Below, piece by piece: positions 34,215 to 42,979 of a DNA stretch of 64,000 bases. A program made the position numbers and the translations under genes. The stretch's first letter is position 1; the number at the start of each line of letters is the position of its first letter. The stretch comes from FEN-1297 sp963843605 (GTDB taxonomy: Bacteria; Bacteroidota; Ignavibacteria; Ignavibacteriales; Ignavibacteriaceae), in the NCBI GenBank assembly GCA_963843605.1, contig CAWJLA010000001.1, positions 930,001-994,000 on the forward strand, given 5' to 3'. The notes beneath the pieces were generated by a model. That model ran no database searches. It was not told the DNA's origin and worked only from the letters and a program-made list of their open reading frames with translations.

Positions 34215-35555
34215 ATGTCTGTAAAAGCATTAAATTACAAAATTATTACTGTTTTAATGGGGATTTTTCTACTTACCTTCAGCAGTGTTTCTTTTTCCAT
34301 ACCCAGTTTCGCGCGGCAAACAAATCTGCCTTGCAGTTCATGCCATTATGTTTATCCGGAACTGACTCCGTTCGGCAGATTATTCAAACTCAACGGATAC
34401 ACAATGACCGGGATTGCAACTATTCAATCCACTTATAAAGAAAATAATACCAACCTTAAAATTCTCAATATGCTTCCTATTTCGGCAATGATTCAAGGTT
34501 CATACAATAGAACGGCAAAGGCACCAGACGGTACACAGAATGATGTTATGGAATTCCCTCAGCAGTTCAGCTTGTTTGTAGCCGGTGAAATTTCACCTAA
34601 TTTCGGTTCCTTTATTCAAGTTACATACGACGACCAAAGCGGGAGTTTTGCACTGGATAATACCGATCTGAGGTTCGCGGATCATACTTCGCTAATGGAT
34701 AACGATCTACTTTACGGATTAACACTAAACAACGGACCTACGGTTCAGGATGTTTGGAACACCACTTCGGCATGGGGTTTCCCGTTTGTTTCATCATCTG
34801 TAGCACCGACACCTGCGGCCGGAACTTTAATAGACGGCGCACTGGCCGGTAATGTTACGGGTCTCGGAGCTTATGCTTTATATAATAACCTGGTTTACGG
34901 CGAAATTAGTTTTTACAGGTCCACACCCCAGGGCGGACCTTTTCCGGCAGACGCTTCTTCAAGCAATACGATCAAAGGCTTTTCTCCGTATTGGCGGCTG
35001 GCATTACAGGAACAATGGGAAACCCAGTATCTGGAAATAGGAACATACGGAATGTCTTCTCAACTCTATCCTGCCGGTATTACCGGTCCGCTTGATAAAT
35101 ATACCGACATCGGAGTCGACGCACAGTATGAAGCTTCAATTGGAACAGGTACTTTAATTGCTCACTCAACTTATATAGCAGAGAAACAAAATCTTGATGC
35201 AACATATGATGCCGGCGGCTCTACAAATATATCGAACAATCTAAATACTTTTAAGATCGACTGCGGATACAATTTACCGGCAGGTTATGCTTTTACCCTC
35301 GGTTATTTTTCAACCGGAGGAGATGCAAATCCCGCAATGTTTACTCCGGCACCTGTTTCGGGAAGTTTGAACGGAAGTCCCGACAGTAACGGATTGACGG
35401 CACAATTAAGCTATCTGCCTTGGCTGAACACACAATTTTCTCTGCAGTATGTCGCATACAATAAATTTAACGGAGCTTCTTCCAACTACGACGGAAACAG
35501 AAGGAATGCTTCAGATAATAATACTTTATACGTAGTAGGCTGGGTCGTTTTCTAA
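34215..35555 (+). CDS. Cyc2-like outer membrane monoheme cytochrome-porin, copy 2
   Basis: 446 residues, the same length as copy 1 and near-identical over most of its length. SFARQTNLPCSSCHYVYPEL (heme C40/C43/H44), the barrel and the VVGWVVF end are shared. Differences cluster in the signal peptide and a few loops (for example KAPDGTQND versus KDVPGVQND, and PAPVSGSLNGSPD versus PSAIDGSRTGKPD). Codons differ at many synonymous positions, so the duplication is not recent or is under strong purifying selection. It is followed by a hairpin and then its own small cytochrome gene. Same inferred role: electron passage through the outer membrane. Confidence 0.75.
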   Translation: MSVKALNYKIITVLMGIFLLTFSSVSFSIPSFARQTNLPCSSCHYVYPELTPFGRLFKLNGYTMTGIATIQSTYKENNTNLKILNMLPISAMIQGSYNRTAKAPDGTQNDVMEFPQQFSLFVAGEISPNFGSFIQVTYDDQSGSFALDNTDLRFADHTSLMDNDLLYGLTLNNGPTVQDVWNTTSAWGFPFVSSSVAPTPAAGTLIDGALAGNVTGLGAYALYNNLVYGEISFYRSTPQGGPFPADASSSNTIKGFSPYWRLALQEQWETQYLEIGTYGMSSQLYPAGITGPLDKYTDIGVDAQYEASIGTGTLIAHSTYIAEKQNLDATYDAGGSTNISNNLNTFKIDCGYNLPAGYAFTLGYFSTGGDANPAMFTPAPVSGSLNGSPDSNGLTAQLSYLPWLNTQFSLQYVAYNKFNGASSNYDGNRRNASDNNTLYVVGWVVF

Positions 35556-35579
35556 TTAATAAGCACAGTTTCAATGAAT

Positions 35580-35601
35580 GATCCCGAATAAATTCGGGAT
35601 C
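35580..35601 (+). terminator. Intercistronic hairpin between heme-porin copy 2 and its cytochrome
   Basis: GATCCCGAA-TAAA-TTCGGGATC is a perfect nine-base stem followed by AAAATATTAAAA, with no T-run. It more likely sets a processing or partial-termination point than a full stop. The equivalent gap in the first unit (29891-29922) has no such hairpin. Confidence 0.55.
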
Positions 35602-35635
35602 AAAATATTAAAAATAAATTTAAACGGAGAAAATA

Positions 35636-36115
35636 ATGAAATTTACCATAAGTGCTGCGATAGTGTTCATACTTGCCTTTTTCACAATCGGTACAATTAG
35701 GGCTGGTCAATTGAATAAAGCTGATAATTCATATTTAAATAAAAGATTAATCACAGATTCGACAAAAACTCAAAAGCAGGAAAACATAGGCATAGGCCCG
35801 GTAAAAGAGTTAAAACTAGGCCCTATAAATAATGATCTTGTAAAGGAAGGAAAAAGCATCTTCAACAGTAAATGTTTCGCATGCCATAAAATGGATTCCA
35901 AACTGGTCGGTCCCGCTTTAACCCCCATCATTGAAAAAACGTCTCCGGTTTACTTGATGAGTTATCTTTTAAATACTACCGAAATGCAGAAGAAAGAACC
36001 GGAATTAAAAAAATTAATAAAAGAGTATAACGGAATTGTAATGCCCGATCAGTATTTAAATAAAAAACAGGCAAGAGCTGTTTTGGAATACATGAGAAGC
36101 ACAGTAAAAAAGTAA
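35636..36115 (+). CDS. Periplasmic monoheme c-type cytochrome, partner of heme-porin copy 2
   Basis: 159 residues: signal peptide (1-23), NIGIGPVKELKLG, heme site CFACH (C80, C83, H84), MSYLLNTTEMQKKEP and IVMPDQYLNKK with the probable axial Met. Closest to the cytochrome at 29923. It differs after the heme (VGPALTPIIEKTSP instead of VGPPLRNITKQQSP), a surface that could alter partner choice. It lies just upstream of the Rieske and cytochrome b genes, so it may be the direct donor or acceptor for that complex. Confidence 0.88.
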   Translation: MKFTISAAIVFILAFFTIGTIRAGQLNKADNSYLNKRLITDSTKTQKQENIGIGPVKELKLGPINNDLVKEGKSIFNSKCFACHKMDSKLVGPALTPIIEKTSPVYLMSYLLNTTEMQKKEPELKKLIKEYNGIVMPDQYLNKKQARAVLEYMRSTVKK

Positions 36116-36166
36116 ATACTTAAGCAAACTTTGATTTTTAATTCAAGCTATTATCAGGAAATTCAT

Positions 36167-36700
36167 ATGGAGTTAGAAAATTTCACGGATAAATCCGGTA
36201 AACAGATATCGCGGCGCAGCTTTTTTAAATTGCTCAGCGGAGTTTTAACCGGTTTTATTGCAATCAGCACAGGCGTTCCGATGATTGAATCAATAGTCGG
36301 TACAATCGCAAAGAAGAAGAATAAAATATACTCAAAACTGACTTCACTAAGTTCAATACCTAAAGAGCAGCCAGTAAATTTACCTTTCGTAATGACTGAG
36401 GAAGATGCCTTTATAAAAAAGATTGAGCCGGAAAATGTTTGGGCAGTAAAAAACGACAGTCAGCAGGTTACCGCTTTTTCTCCGATTTGCCCGCACCTGG
36501 GGTGCCGCTATCAATGGCATGAAGATCAAAATTTATTTATTTGCCCATGCCATCACAGCGTTTTCGACAAAGAAGGAAAAGTTGTATCCGGTCCCGCGCC
36601 CAGAGCACTAGACACATTACCGATAAAAGAAAAAAACAATTACCTGTATGTACTTTGGGAGAGATTTAAGCCGGGTATATCGTCAAAAGAAATTATATAG
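36167..36700 (+). CDS. Rieske [2Fe-2S] subunit of a cytochrome bc-type complex
   Basis: About 177 residues from ATG 36167 (AGGAAA upstream; the longer reading from 36131 lacks support). SRRSFFKLL then a hydrophobic helix (22-46) form a Tat-like N-terminal membrane anchor. Cluster motifs are CPHLGC (C108, H110, disulfide C113) and CPCHHS (C126, disulfide C128, H129). The usual Gly after the second His is His here. GPAPRALDTLPIKEKNNYL is the standard end of the fold. It accepts electrons from quinol at the positive side of the membrane. The cytochrome b gene follows after ten bases. Confidence 0.93.
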   Translation: MELENFTDKSGKQISRRSFFKLLSGVLTGFIAISTGVPMIESIVGTIAKKKNKIYSKLTSLSSIPKEQPVNLPFVMTEEDAFIKKIEPENVWAVKNDSQQVTAFSPICPHLGCRYQWHEDQNLFICPCHHSVFDKEGKVVSGPAPRALDTLPIKEKNNYLYVLWERFKPGISSKEII

Positions 36701-36710
36701 GAAACCAGCT

Positions 36711-38648
36711 ATGGCATCAAAAATTTGGAAATGGGTAAACGATAGAATGCCCATCGCGACAATTCTTCAATTAGGCTTGGATGAGGAAATTCCCGGCGGC
36801 GCAAGTTTCTTCTTTACACTAGGCAGCGCTACGTTATTTATTTTTATTCTTCAGATTGTCACAGGTGTATGGCAGTTATTTTATTATGTTCCTACTATAG
36901 ACCATGCGTACGACAGTTTAACCTTTCTCCGGCTCTTAGTACCATACGGCTGGCTGATTCACGGACTCCATTACTGGGGCGCCAGTGCAATGGTGGTATT
37001 AGTCGGTTTGCACATGTTGAGAGCATTTATATGGGGAGCATATAAAAAGCCCAGGGAGATGACCTGGCTGATAGGAATAGCATTACTTCTTTTAACAGTA
37101 GGAATGAGCTTTACAGGAGCTGCTCTTCCCTGGGATGAAAGAGGCTATTGGGCCGCAGAAGTCGGAACGAGTATTGCCGGTACGGTTCCGTTTATCGGAA
37201 GCTGGCTGAAATTTTTATTAGTCGGCGGGAAGATTATGGGACAATTGACTTTATCAAGATTCTTCATCCTGCATGCGGCTATACTTCCGGGCATTGCTAT
37301 GATAACAATTGCCGCACATCTGATAGCATTCAGAAAATTCGGCAGCGTAGGTCCATGGTCGCACGAAAAAAGAAACATCAAAGGGGATTTCTGGCCCGAC
37401 CAGGTTGTTAAAGATGTTATTATAGTATTAGTTTTATTTTTAATTTTAGTTGCGCTTTCCGCCTTCGCTCCGCCTCCTTTTACTGGTCCAGCAGATCCGC
37501 TGGATACGACATTTACACCTAAACCCGAATGGAATTTTTTGTTTTTATATCAGGCTCTCAAATTTTTCCCCGGTGCATTGGAGGTAATCGGTACAGTGGG
37601 AATACCTACAATTGTAATCTTAATTTTTGTTTCTCTTCCGTTTTTCGACCGCAAACCCGAGCGTAATCCTGTAAAACGTCCAGCGATGATGTTAGGCGGA
37701 TTAGTTTTTGTGGTTTTATTGTTGACTTTGACAATATCGGGATATAAAAGTAAAAGCAATATCGAACAACCGAAGGTTAAACCTGCTTCGAAGATTACGG
37801 CTGCACTTTCACATTCTGCCGTAAAAGGTAAAATTCTTTTCGGTACATACGGATGCACTGCATGTCATACCATGAGCGGGAGCGGCGGAAAAATAGGTCC
37901 GGATTTAACCAATGAGTCCCGGACAGGTCATTCCAAAGATTGGTTACTTGTTCAGCTAAAGGATTCAAAAAAACATAATCCGAAATCTATCATGCCCTCT
38001 TTTTCAATGCTGAATGAAGCTCAGCTAAATCAATTAACGGATTTTCTCTTAAGTGCTCACCCCGCAGGTTCAGCTTCTTCCGGTGAGGCATCGGCAGGTT
38101 CAGCACAAATGTCCCCTGCAATTAATAATTCGTCGGCAGGAAATGATACCGGCAGTGCGGGAGCCGAAAACCGGAAACAAAATGATACTCCCGGTCCGGC
38201 TGCAGATATGATAGGCAATGTTGCTCACGGAGCTTTATTGTTCCGGCAGGATTGCGAATCATGCCACGGTGAAAACGGTAAAGGCGGCATTTCAAACCCC
38301 GGCGCGGACAGCTCTACGGTTCCGCAGCTTAATCCGGTTATTAAAACGTTATATAATAATGATCCGCAGACCTTTGCTAATAATATTGATCCATTTATTC
38401 AGCACGGTTCTACACCTGCTGGAGCTAATCCTTCTTTGCGAATGTTTGATTACGGGGATTCTTATACTTTAACGCAGCAGCAAATCGCCAATATTGAAGC
38501 TTATATTCTAAGTATAAATGGTGTGAACAGAGCTCAAATAAAAGTAACATCTTTCAGTCCAAGGCAGTACTTTTATATAATTGCTTCGGTACTGATCGGG
38601 TTGGCACTGGCTCTTTTTATCTTCAATTTGAAGAGAAAGAAAAATTAA
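36711..38648 (+). CDS. Cytochrome b fused to two c-type cytochrome domains
   Basis: About 645 residues from ATG 36711 (TAGGAAAC upstream). Residues ~1-215 are a cytochrome b N-terminal core with the heme His pairs in IHGLHYWGA/GLHMLRAF and FILHAAIL/AAHLIAF. ALPWDERGYWAAEVGTSIAG is close to the Qo region of the family. Residues ~225-345 correspond to subunit IV, with PEWNFLFLYQALKFFPG in place of PEWY. A helix then leads to cytochrome c domain 1 (CTACH, ~382). A Ser/Ala/Gly-rich linker, domain 2 (CESCH, ~515) and a C-terminal helix follow. The protein combines the quinol-oxidising core with its own cytochrome c1 substitute. Confidence 0.92.
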   Translation: MASKIWKWVNDRMPIATILQLGLDEEIPGGASFFFTLGSATLFIFILQIVTGVWQLFYYVPTIDHAYDSLTFLRLLVPYGWLIHGLHYWGASAMVVLVGLHMLRAFIWGAYKKPREMTWLIGIALLLLTVGMSFTGAALPWDERGYWAAEVGTSIAGTVPFIGSWLKFLLVGGKIMGQLTLSRFFILHAAILPGIAMITIAAHLIAFRKFGSVGPWSHEKRNIKGDFWPDQVVKDVIIVLVLFLILVALSAFAPPPFTGPADPLDTTFTPKPEWNFLFLYQALKFFPGALEVIGTVGIPTIVILIFVSLPFFDRKPERNPVKRPAMMLGGLVFVVLLLTLTISGYKSKSNIEQPKVKPASKITAALSHSAVKGKILFGTYGCTACHTMSGSGGKIGPDLTNESRTGHSKDWLLVQLKDSKKHNPKSIMPSFSMLNEAQLNQLTDFLLSAHPAGSASSGEASAGSAQMSPAINNSSAGNDTGSAGAENRKQNDTPGPAADMIGNVAHGALLFRQDCESCHGENGKGGISNPGADSSTVPQLNPVIKTLYNNDPQTFANNIDPFIQHGSTPAGANPSLRMFDYGDSYTLTQQQIANIEAYILSINGVNRAQIKVTSFSPRQYFYIIASVLIGLALALFIFNLKRKKN

Positions 38649-38655
38649 GTATTTA

Positions 38656-38698
38656 TAATAGCACCGCGGTTAATTTGGAAATAACCGCCGGTGCTATT
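38656..38698 (+). terminator. Terminator after the cytochrome b/c gene
   Basis: AATAGCACCGCGGTTA pairs with TAACCGCCGGTGCTATT with one bulged base, followed by TATTTTAATT. It ends the cytochrome cluster. Confidence 0.75.
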
Positions 38699-39093
38699 TA
38701 TTTTAATTCTGCATGTAATTTATTTCAGTAACTTCAATTCTTAACCGTTCAATATTGTTATAGAATTAATAATAATATTAAATAATTCGCTAAAATTTCA
38801 ATCCTGTTCCGATAAATAATAAGCCGAATCGAGCTATTTTTACGCATGTATATAAGTAAAATAGGAATTTGTCTTGAACCTTTGACTTAGTTCTTAAATG
38901 ATTTAATATAAATACGCGGTATAAGTTTATCACGGCCGTTCGGTATTTAATTTCTGAGGGCTTTGGGATAAGATTAGTGCATGTGTCATCACATACAAAA
39001 TTATTTTCTTGCCGCTAATTTAAATTTTAGTTATTATTTTCGGAATCATTTCGCAATAATAAAAACACTTAACTTAAATAAAAAAGGATAATT
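38699..39093. other. Intergenic, no gene recognised
   Basis: AT-rich stretch between the cytochrome cluster and a small lipoprotein gene. I found no frame, hairpin or repeat worth naming apart from AAAGGA just before the next start. Confidence 0.5.
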
Positions 39094-39534
39094 ATGCGGC
39101 AGTTAATATTAACTCCGGTTTTTATAATTATCGTCTTGCTATTATCATCTTGTTCCACGGCAGACAAATGTTCTAAAAACGGTAATTATAATATTGAGTA
39201 TTATTCCGGCGGAGGCTTTACCGGGATGGAAAAAGGAATTGTAATTAAATGCGACGGCAGCGCCGTAACATGGATCAGAAAACCGAGTCAAAACCGGGAA
39301 TACACAGACAGTATCAAACTATCGGAAGATCAAATAAAAACATTCAACAAAATAATTGAGAACCCCGACCTCTTAAGTTATGAGAATAAATATTCCGGGA
39401 ACTATACAACACATCTGAATATTTTGAAGAACGACAAAATAAACAAAATATCGTTCAACGGTGCTGAAACTCCATCCGGAATGCCGGAGGCGGTAAAGGA
39501 TTTAATAGAACAAATAAAAAACATTTATAAATAA
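39094..39534 (+). CDS. Hypothetical lipoprotein
   Basis: 146 residues. The signal peptide ends in the lipobox LLLSSC (lipidated C20). The mature part reads YYSGGGFTGMEKGIVIKCDG, then IKLSEDQIKTFNKIIENPDLL, and ends SGMPEAVKDLIEQIKNIYK. The layout (beta strands, then a helix, then strands) resembles small proteins encoded beside secreted proteases that may be inhibitors, but I do not recognise the family. It ends 14 bases before the M4 protease gene, so co-expression is likely and an immunity/inhibitor-type role is possible. Confidence 0.65.
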   Translation: MRQLILTPVFIIIVLLLSSCSTADKCSKNGNYNIEYYSGGGFTGMEKGIVIKCDGSAVTWIRKPSQNREYTDSIKLSEDQIKTFNKIIENPDLLSYENKYSGNYTTHLNILKNDKINKISFNGAETPSGMPEAVKDLIEQIKNIYK

Positions 39535-39548
39535 AAGCCGGAGTTAAC

Positions 39549-42500
39549 ATGAAATCAAAAATATACGGTATATATTTTCTGATTTTCTTTTTTACAATTG
39601 CTGTGTCTGCCGCCCAGCCTGGAAAGAAAATTAAAAAGACCGCATTGCCGCCTGCCGCACAAAATACTCTTACGTTAAGCCAGCCCGCAAAATCAATTTC
39701 AAATATCGGGAAAAAACTGATAGGCTTTATGAACATGGTCGGAGTAAAACCCGCGGCGGTTTCGACACAGACAATTAGTTCAAATTATTATAAAACAATC
39801 CAGGCAAGTCTTAATAAAAAAATTCAATTGCCTGCGGCTTCTTCGGCCGGGATAATTCCGGTTAAAATGATTTGGAACAATAATACTTCAACGCCCCGTT
39901 ATCTTGAATTCGGAAAATCATCTGCCGTAAAAGGTAAATCAATAAACTCCGCAGTAGACAAAATAACACAGGCGAAAGAATTTTTAAACGCAAATAAATC
40001 ACTTATAAATATTTCCGATCCGACTAACGAATTTAAAGTTGAAAAATCATTTTCAGATAAACTCGGAATGACGCACATTAAATTTCAGCAGGTTTATAAC
40101 GGCATTCCGGTGTGGGCCCAAGAATTAATTGTGCACATGAATTCTTCAGGCAGTATTACTTCTTTAAACGGAAATTTCGAGCCTACTCCTGCTTCTTTAA
40201 CAGATCTTAACGGCAAACTTACTTCAGCAACTGCGATAAATTCAGCAGTTAAAAACTTTGAAAATTCATTCAAACTTTCGGCTCTTCCGCAAAAGCTTGA
40301 AAAAATATTGGATTATACCGGACCGACGGCAAAAAAAGTAATATGGTACGATAAACAGCAGATGCCTCATTTAGTTTGGTTTGTGGAAGTAAGATCCGGA
40401 CTGGCAAATGATTGGTATTATTTTGTAGATGCCCAAAACGGTAATATACTTAACTCGTATAACAACGTATGCTACGACGGTGCTTCTACGGCTTCCGGTG
40501 TAGATCTAAACGGCGTAACAAGATCTTTAAATACTTACCAGGTAGGCAGCAATTATTATATGATCGATGCTGCGGAACCGATGTTCAATGCAGCACAATC
40601 AACTATCCCTGATAATCCTATGGGTGCAATTGTCGATCTTAATTTAAATAACCAGGATCTTACCAGCAGTTCGCAAATTTATTACGTTACTTCAACGAAC
40701 AATCAGTGGAGCGACCCTTCATCGATATCCGCACATTATAACGCTTATATAACCTATAATTATTACCGTACAGTCTATAACAGAAATTCCATCGATGACA
40801 AAGGCATGACGATTTATTCCATAATTCATGCTACCGAAAACGGCCAGTCGATGGAGAATGCCTTCTGGTCGGGTAAAGTTATGTGCTACGGAGACGGCGG
40901 AACTATCTTCAAGCCGCTTGCAGGAGGACTTGATGTAGCTTCGCATGAAATGACTCACGGTGTAACTCAATACACTTCCAACCTTGTCTACCAGGATCAA
41001 TCCGGTGCATTGAACGAATCAATGTCGGATTGTTTCGCCAGTCTTGTCGACAGTTCCAACTGGCAGATAGGCGAACAAGTTATCAAAGATCTTAACACAT
41101 TTCCCTCAGGCGCATTAAGGGACATGTCGAACCCTCATAACGGCGGCAACGCAGGTGACCCAAGTTGGCAGCCGGCGGTTATGAGTGAATACGTAACTAC
41201 AACTCAGGACAACGGCGGTGTTCACGTGAACAGCGGAATTCCGAATCATGCATTTTATTATGTCGCAGCAAGCATCGGAAGAGTAAAAACCGGACAGATT
41301 TGGTACCGCGCCGAAACTACATATTTGACACGTTCCGCTCAGTTTATTGATGCCAGAATAGCAACAGAAAAAGCGGCAACGGATCTATTCGGAGGCTCAA
41401 GCAGCGAACTTCAGGCCGTTAAAACAGCCTGGGACAATGTGGAGGTTTACGAAGGTCAGGGCACTCCGCCTCCGCCTGCTACTCAGCTTTCAGGAGACGA
41501 ATGGGTTCTTGCAACCAATACAGATCCCGCTGATTATAATTCAATTTATATGGCAAGGACTAAAATTCAAACGAACTCTGACTTTTACCCATTGTCGCAA
41601 ACTCCCGTATTAAACCGCCCGGCAGTTTCCGATGCTTCCGGCATTATAATTTTTGTCGACAAGAATTATGACCTCAGAGTACTTTATGCAAACGCTCAAA
41701 ATCCGCAGGAAGAAGTTTTGGATTCCAGCGGAGTATGGGAGAGCGTTGCAATAGGCCCCGGATTAAGTTCTCTCGCCCTTACTTCGAAATTTATAGATAC
41801 TACAATCTATTATTTTGATTTTACCAACAACATTTCCAAGACAATAAAGATTACTACCCAATCTTACGATGCGGCAAACGCCAAAACGGCGCTATATGCC
41901 GATGAAATGTCTTTTGACCCCACTGGAAATTACCTGTTATTCGATTGCTATAATCAGCTGACCGGCGCTCAGGGAGATACAATCAGTTTCTGGAATATAA
42001 ATATTCTGGATATCGCAACAGGTCAGATAAGCAGCGTATTCCCTCCTCTAACCAACGGTATCAGCGTGGGCAATCCGTCTTTTTCAAAGACATCACCTTA
42101 TCGTTTTACATTCGATTACTGGAATTCGGATACTAAGGAAAATTATGTAAGTGCCGCCGATTTCAATACGGGTCAGGTTGGAACGGTGGCAGGTCCGGTG
42201 TATGATCTGGGTTATCCGACTTATTCCGCGGATGATAAGACAATAGCGTATCATGATGTAGAATATGTGAACTTCGCTTATCATGATGTCGTGAATCAGA
42301 TGCCGATGCAGAGCGATATGATTACGGGATCGAATACGCCTCAATCCTATATGACCGATGCAACTTATCCTTACTGGTTTGTAGTTGGTACAAGAACTAC
42401 CGGCGTAAAAAAGAGTCCTTCGGCCGTACCGGCTGATTTCTCGCTATTACAGAATTACCCTAATCCGTTTAACCCGAGCACAAACATTGAATATTCAATA

Positions 42501-42701
42501 CCAAATGAAGAAAAGGTATCGCTTAAAATTTTCGATGTGCTCGGAAACGTAGTTGCGACTCTAGTAGATAAAGAGGAACCGGCAGGAAATTACAGAGTGA
42601 TGTTCTCTACTTCTAATTTAAATGTTTCCAGCGGAGTTTATTTTTACAGACTACAGGCGGGAAGCAATGTTGTAACCAAGAAGATGGTGCTTTTAAAATA
42701 A
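39549..42701 (+). CDS. Secreted M4 (thermolysin-like) metalloprotease with beta-propeller-like region and T9SS sorting domain
   Basis: 1050 residues. Signal peptide (1-~21), FTP/PepSY propeptide (~90-300; FKVEKSFSDKLGMTHIKFQQ and IPVWAQELIVHMNSSG), then the peptidase M4 domain (~310-635). Zinc motif SHEMTHGVTQYTS lies near 465, with the downstream Glu in GALNESMSDCF and catalytic His in NGGVHVNSGIPNHAF. Residues ~645-955 carry repeated strands with DPTGNYLLFD and YSADDKTIAYHD, like TolB propeller blades. The last ~80 residues are a type A T9SS signal (NYPNPFNPSTNIEYSIP, ending VVTKKMVLLK). Exported through type IX secretion and probably kept at the surface; degrades external protein. Confidence 0.93.
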   Translation: MKSKIYGIYFLIFFFTIAVSAAQPGKKIKKTALPPAAQNTLTLSQPAKSISNIGKKLIGFMNMVGVKPAAVSTQTISSNYYKTIQASLNKKIQLPAASSAGIIPVKMIWNNNTSTPRYLEFGKSSAVKGKSINSAVDKITQAKEFLNANKSLINISDPTNEFKVEKSFSDKLGMTHIKFQQVYNGIPVWAQELIVHMNSSGSITSLNGNFEPTPASLTDLNGKLTSATAINSAVKNFENSFKLSALPQKLEKILDYTGPTAKKVIWYDKQQMPHLVWFVEVRSGLANDWYYFVDAQNGNILNSYNNVCYDGASTASGVDLNGVTRSLNTYQVGSNYYMIDAAEPMFNAAQSTIPDNPMGAIVDLNLNNQDLTSSSQIYYVTSTNNQWSDPSSISAHYNAYITYNYYRTVYNRNSIDDKGMTIYSIIHATENGQSMENAFWSGKVMCYGDGGTIFKPLAGGLDVASHEMTHGVTQYTSNLVYQDQSGALNESMSDCFASLVDSSNWQIGEQVIKDLNTFPSGALRDMSNPHNGGNAGDPSWQPAVMSEYVTTTQDNGGVHVNSGIPNHAFYYVAASIGRVKTGQIWYRAETTYLTRSAQFIDARIATEKAATDLFGGSSSELQAVKTAWDNVEVYEGQGTPPPPATQLSGDEWVLATNTDPADYNSIYMARTKIQTNSDFYPLSQTPVLNRPAVSDASGIIIFVDKNYDLRVLYANAQNPQEEVLDSSGVWESVAIGPGLSSLALTSKFIDTTIYYFDFTNNISKTIKITTQSYDAANAKTALYADEMSFDPTGNYLLFDCYNQLTGAQGDTISFWNINILDIATGQISSVFPPLTNGISVGNPSFSKTSPYRFTFDYWNSDTKENYVSAADFNTGQVGTVAGPVYDLGYPTYSADDKTIAYHDVEYVNFAYHDVVNQMPMQSDMITGSNTPQSYMTDATYPYWFVVGTRTTGVKKSPSAVPADFSLLQNYPNPFNPSTNIEYSIPNEEKVSLKIFDVLGNVVATLVDKEEPAGNYRVMFSTSNLNVSSGVYFYRLQAGSNVVTKKMVLLK

Positions 42702-42979
42702 TTTGCGATTAGTCGTGTGTAGTTTGTGGTGTCAGCGAGTAGCCGTTGGCCGATGAATTGAGAATATTCATTTGTACGGAGAGAAATATATCTAAACATA
42801 AGACTGATATATTTTTCTTCTGAACTTGAAAAAGAAATTTTGATGAATTTAGATTCTTCGGTTAACGGTTACCCGGTTATGAATATCATAAAAGTAAATG
42901 ATTAAATTTTTTCGATATCTGAACATTTAGCGAAAGGATATGACCATTTCCCGGGTTTCAAAATACAGATATGTAACAT

